From contig NZ_LR131273.1 of the NCBI RefSeq assembly GCF_900631615.1, positions 2,046,001 to 2,110,000 of the forward strand: a stretch of 64,000 nucleotides of DNA. Direction: 5' to 3'. Both the position numbers and the translations under genes were made by a program. The notes under the pieces were generated by a model. The model worked only from the letters and a program-made list of their open reading frames with translations, ran no database searches and was not told the DNA's origin. Shown piece after piece: positions 63,031-64,000 of this stretch. Each line of letters begins with the position of its first letter. Positions within the stretch are counted from its first letter, which is position 1. The stretch is from Tsukamurella paurometabola (GTDB lineage Bacteria; Actinomycetota; Actinomycetes; Mycobacteriales; Mycobacteriaceae).

Positions 63031-64000
63031 TCACCCCGTTCGGTTCTCAGCGGCCCGTCCCCGGAGCAGGGAGCGTTCGGCTTCGTTCCGGGTGCGGCGC
63101 GCGGCCTCGTCGAACTGCTCCGCCGCTTCGGTGGGGCGCCCCGCCCGCTCCAGGAGGTCGCCGCGGACGCTCGGCACGAGGGGCGCATCTCCGAGCGCGA
63201 CCGGGTCGACGGCGTCGAGCACCGTCAGGCCCGCCTCGGGGCCGAACGCCCGGCCGTGCGCCACAGCGCGATTGACCTCCACGACCGGGCCGGGTGCGGC
63301 CTGGGCCAGCGCGTCGTACAGGCGGGCGATCCGCGTCCAGTCGGTATCGGCCGGCGTCGCCGCGCGGGCGTGCTGCGCGGCGATCGCGGCCTGCAGGTAG
63401 TACCGGCCCACGGGAACACCGCGGGCCGCGAGCTCGTCGGCGCGGCGGAGCGCGGCCAGGCCCCGTCGGATGAGGAGCCGGTCCCACAGGGCGCGGTCCT
63501 GGTCGTCGAGGAGGACGGGCGCCCCGCCGGCGTCCGTGCGGGCGTCGATGCGGGAGCCCTGGAGCTCGACGAGCGCCTGCAGGCCGTGGACCTCGGGTTC
63601 GTCGGGCGCGAGCTCGGCGAGCATGCGGGCCAGCCGGATGCCCTCCCGTGCCAGGTCCGGCCGCATCCAATCATCGCCCGCGGCGGCGGAGTAGCCCTCG
63701 GTGAAGATCAGGTAGATCACGGCCATCACGTCGTCGAGGCGGCGCGTGCGCTCCTCGCCGATGGGGAGCTCGAATTCGGCCCGGGCGGTCGTGAGCGTCT
63801 TCTTGGCGCGGGAGATGCGTTGGCCCATGGTCTTCTCGGGGACCAGGAAGCCGCGGGCGATCTCGCCGGTGGTGAGGCCGCCGACCACGCGCAGCGTGAG
63901 GGCCGCCCGTGACTCGGGCGTGAGCGCCGGGTGGCAGGACAGGAAGATCAGGCGCAGCGCATCGTCTTCGATGAAGTCGACCTGCGCATCGAGGTCGGGC
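63031..64000 (-). CDS. ECF-type sigma factor with C-terminal DUF6596-like domain (5-prime end outside window)
   Basis: The reading frame stays open from 63888 to the window edge. There it encodes VDFIEDDALRLIFLSCHPAL and SRAALTLRVVGG, so the gene is cut off rather than starting at 63888. Sigma region 4 (EIARGFLVPEKTMGQRISRAKKTL) is followed by a helical domain of about 220 residues (VIYLIFTEGYSAAAGDDWMRPDL), the hallmark of the ECF42 group with a C-terminal repeat-like extension. These are usually linked to DGPF-domain proteins. No such gene is seen here; it may lie outside the window. Confidence 0.83.
   Translation of the reverse strand, partial: PDLDAQVDFIEDDALRLIFLSCHPALTPESRAALTLRVVGGLTTGEIARGFLVPEKTMGQRISRAKKTLTTARAEFELPIGEERTRRLDDVMAVIYLIFTEGYSAAAGDDWMRPDLAREGIRLARMLAELAPDEPEVHGLQALVELQGSRIDARTDAGGAPVLLDDQDRALWDRLLIRRGLAALRRADELAARGVPVGRYYLQAAIAAQHARAATPADTDWTRIARLYDALAQAAPGPVVEVNRAVAHGRAFGPEAGLTVLDAVDPVALGDAPLVPSVRGDLLERAGRPTEAAEQFDEAARRTRNEAERSLLRGRAAENRTG

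Overview
The window is a high-GC actinobacterial chromosome segment, about 55 genes with almost no non-coding space. Mce4/YrbE4 genes, an MspA-type porin, KstR and KstR2 regulators and several promoters that look leaderless place it in the mycolic-acid-containing Mycobacteriales (Mycobacterium, Rhodococcus, Gordonia, Tsukamurella and relatives). A Tsukamurella-like host is my guess from the porin and gene order; it is not shown directly. I see no insertion sequence, prophage, CRISPR array, rRNA or tRNA.

Most of the window is a sterol catabolism island. From the left, 26-9835 is the ring C/D (HIP) part under KstR2: ipdF-kstR2-fadA6, then ipdC-ipdB-ipdA-echA20 divergent from two SDR genes, interrupted by an atypical response regulator and an MspA-like porin. 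9925-24251 carries side-chain genes: an epimerase-like gene, fadA5, cyp125, a drug-efflux-like MFS gene, ltp3-ltp4 with a tandem DUF35 partner, a FadD8-like ligase, echA19, and flavin/F420 enzymes of the Rv1533, PPOX, Rv3519 and Rv3520c types. A GabD2-like aldehyde dehydrogenase (24297-25877) has a perfect KstR palindrome.

25930-32668 is a break in the island: a giant SARP/AfsR-type regulator, a DrrAB-like ABC exporter with a repeat array at its promoter, and ligB. The sterol genes resume at 32654-40633 with fadD17, a GMC oxidoreductase, fadE27 and fadE26, divergent from hsd4A, a 20beta-HSD-like SDR and a SnoaL-like gene. 40731-46488 holds IclR and TetR regulators, a second P450, hsaG-hsaF, and the separate pair hsaE-ferredoxin.

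46533-57295 contains fadE34, the complete mce4 uptake operon (yrbE4A, yrbE4B, mce4A to mce4F) and kstR. The remainder (57443-64000) is rhamnose biosynthesis (rmlB and rmlA-rmlC), split by an alpha/beta hydrolase, saccharopine-dehydrogenase-like and PaaX-like operon, and then the 3-prime part of an ECF sigma factor gene running off the right edge.

The genes form one process. Mce4 imports sterol. CYP125, the acyl-CoA ligases, FadE26/27, EchA19, Hsd4A, FadE34, Ltp3/4 and FadA5 shorten the side chain. HsaE/F/G handle the C5 product of ring A/B cleavage. The Ipd enzymes, EchA20 and FadA6 open and degrade rings C and D. KstR-type boxes (TnnAACnnGTTnnA) lie in front of most side-chain and uptake operons. 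Ring A/B genes (kstD, kshAB, hsaABCD) are not in this window.
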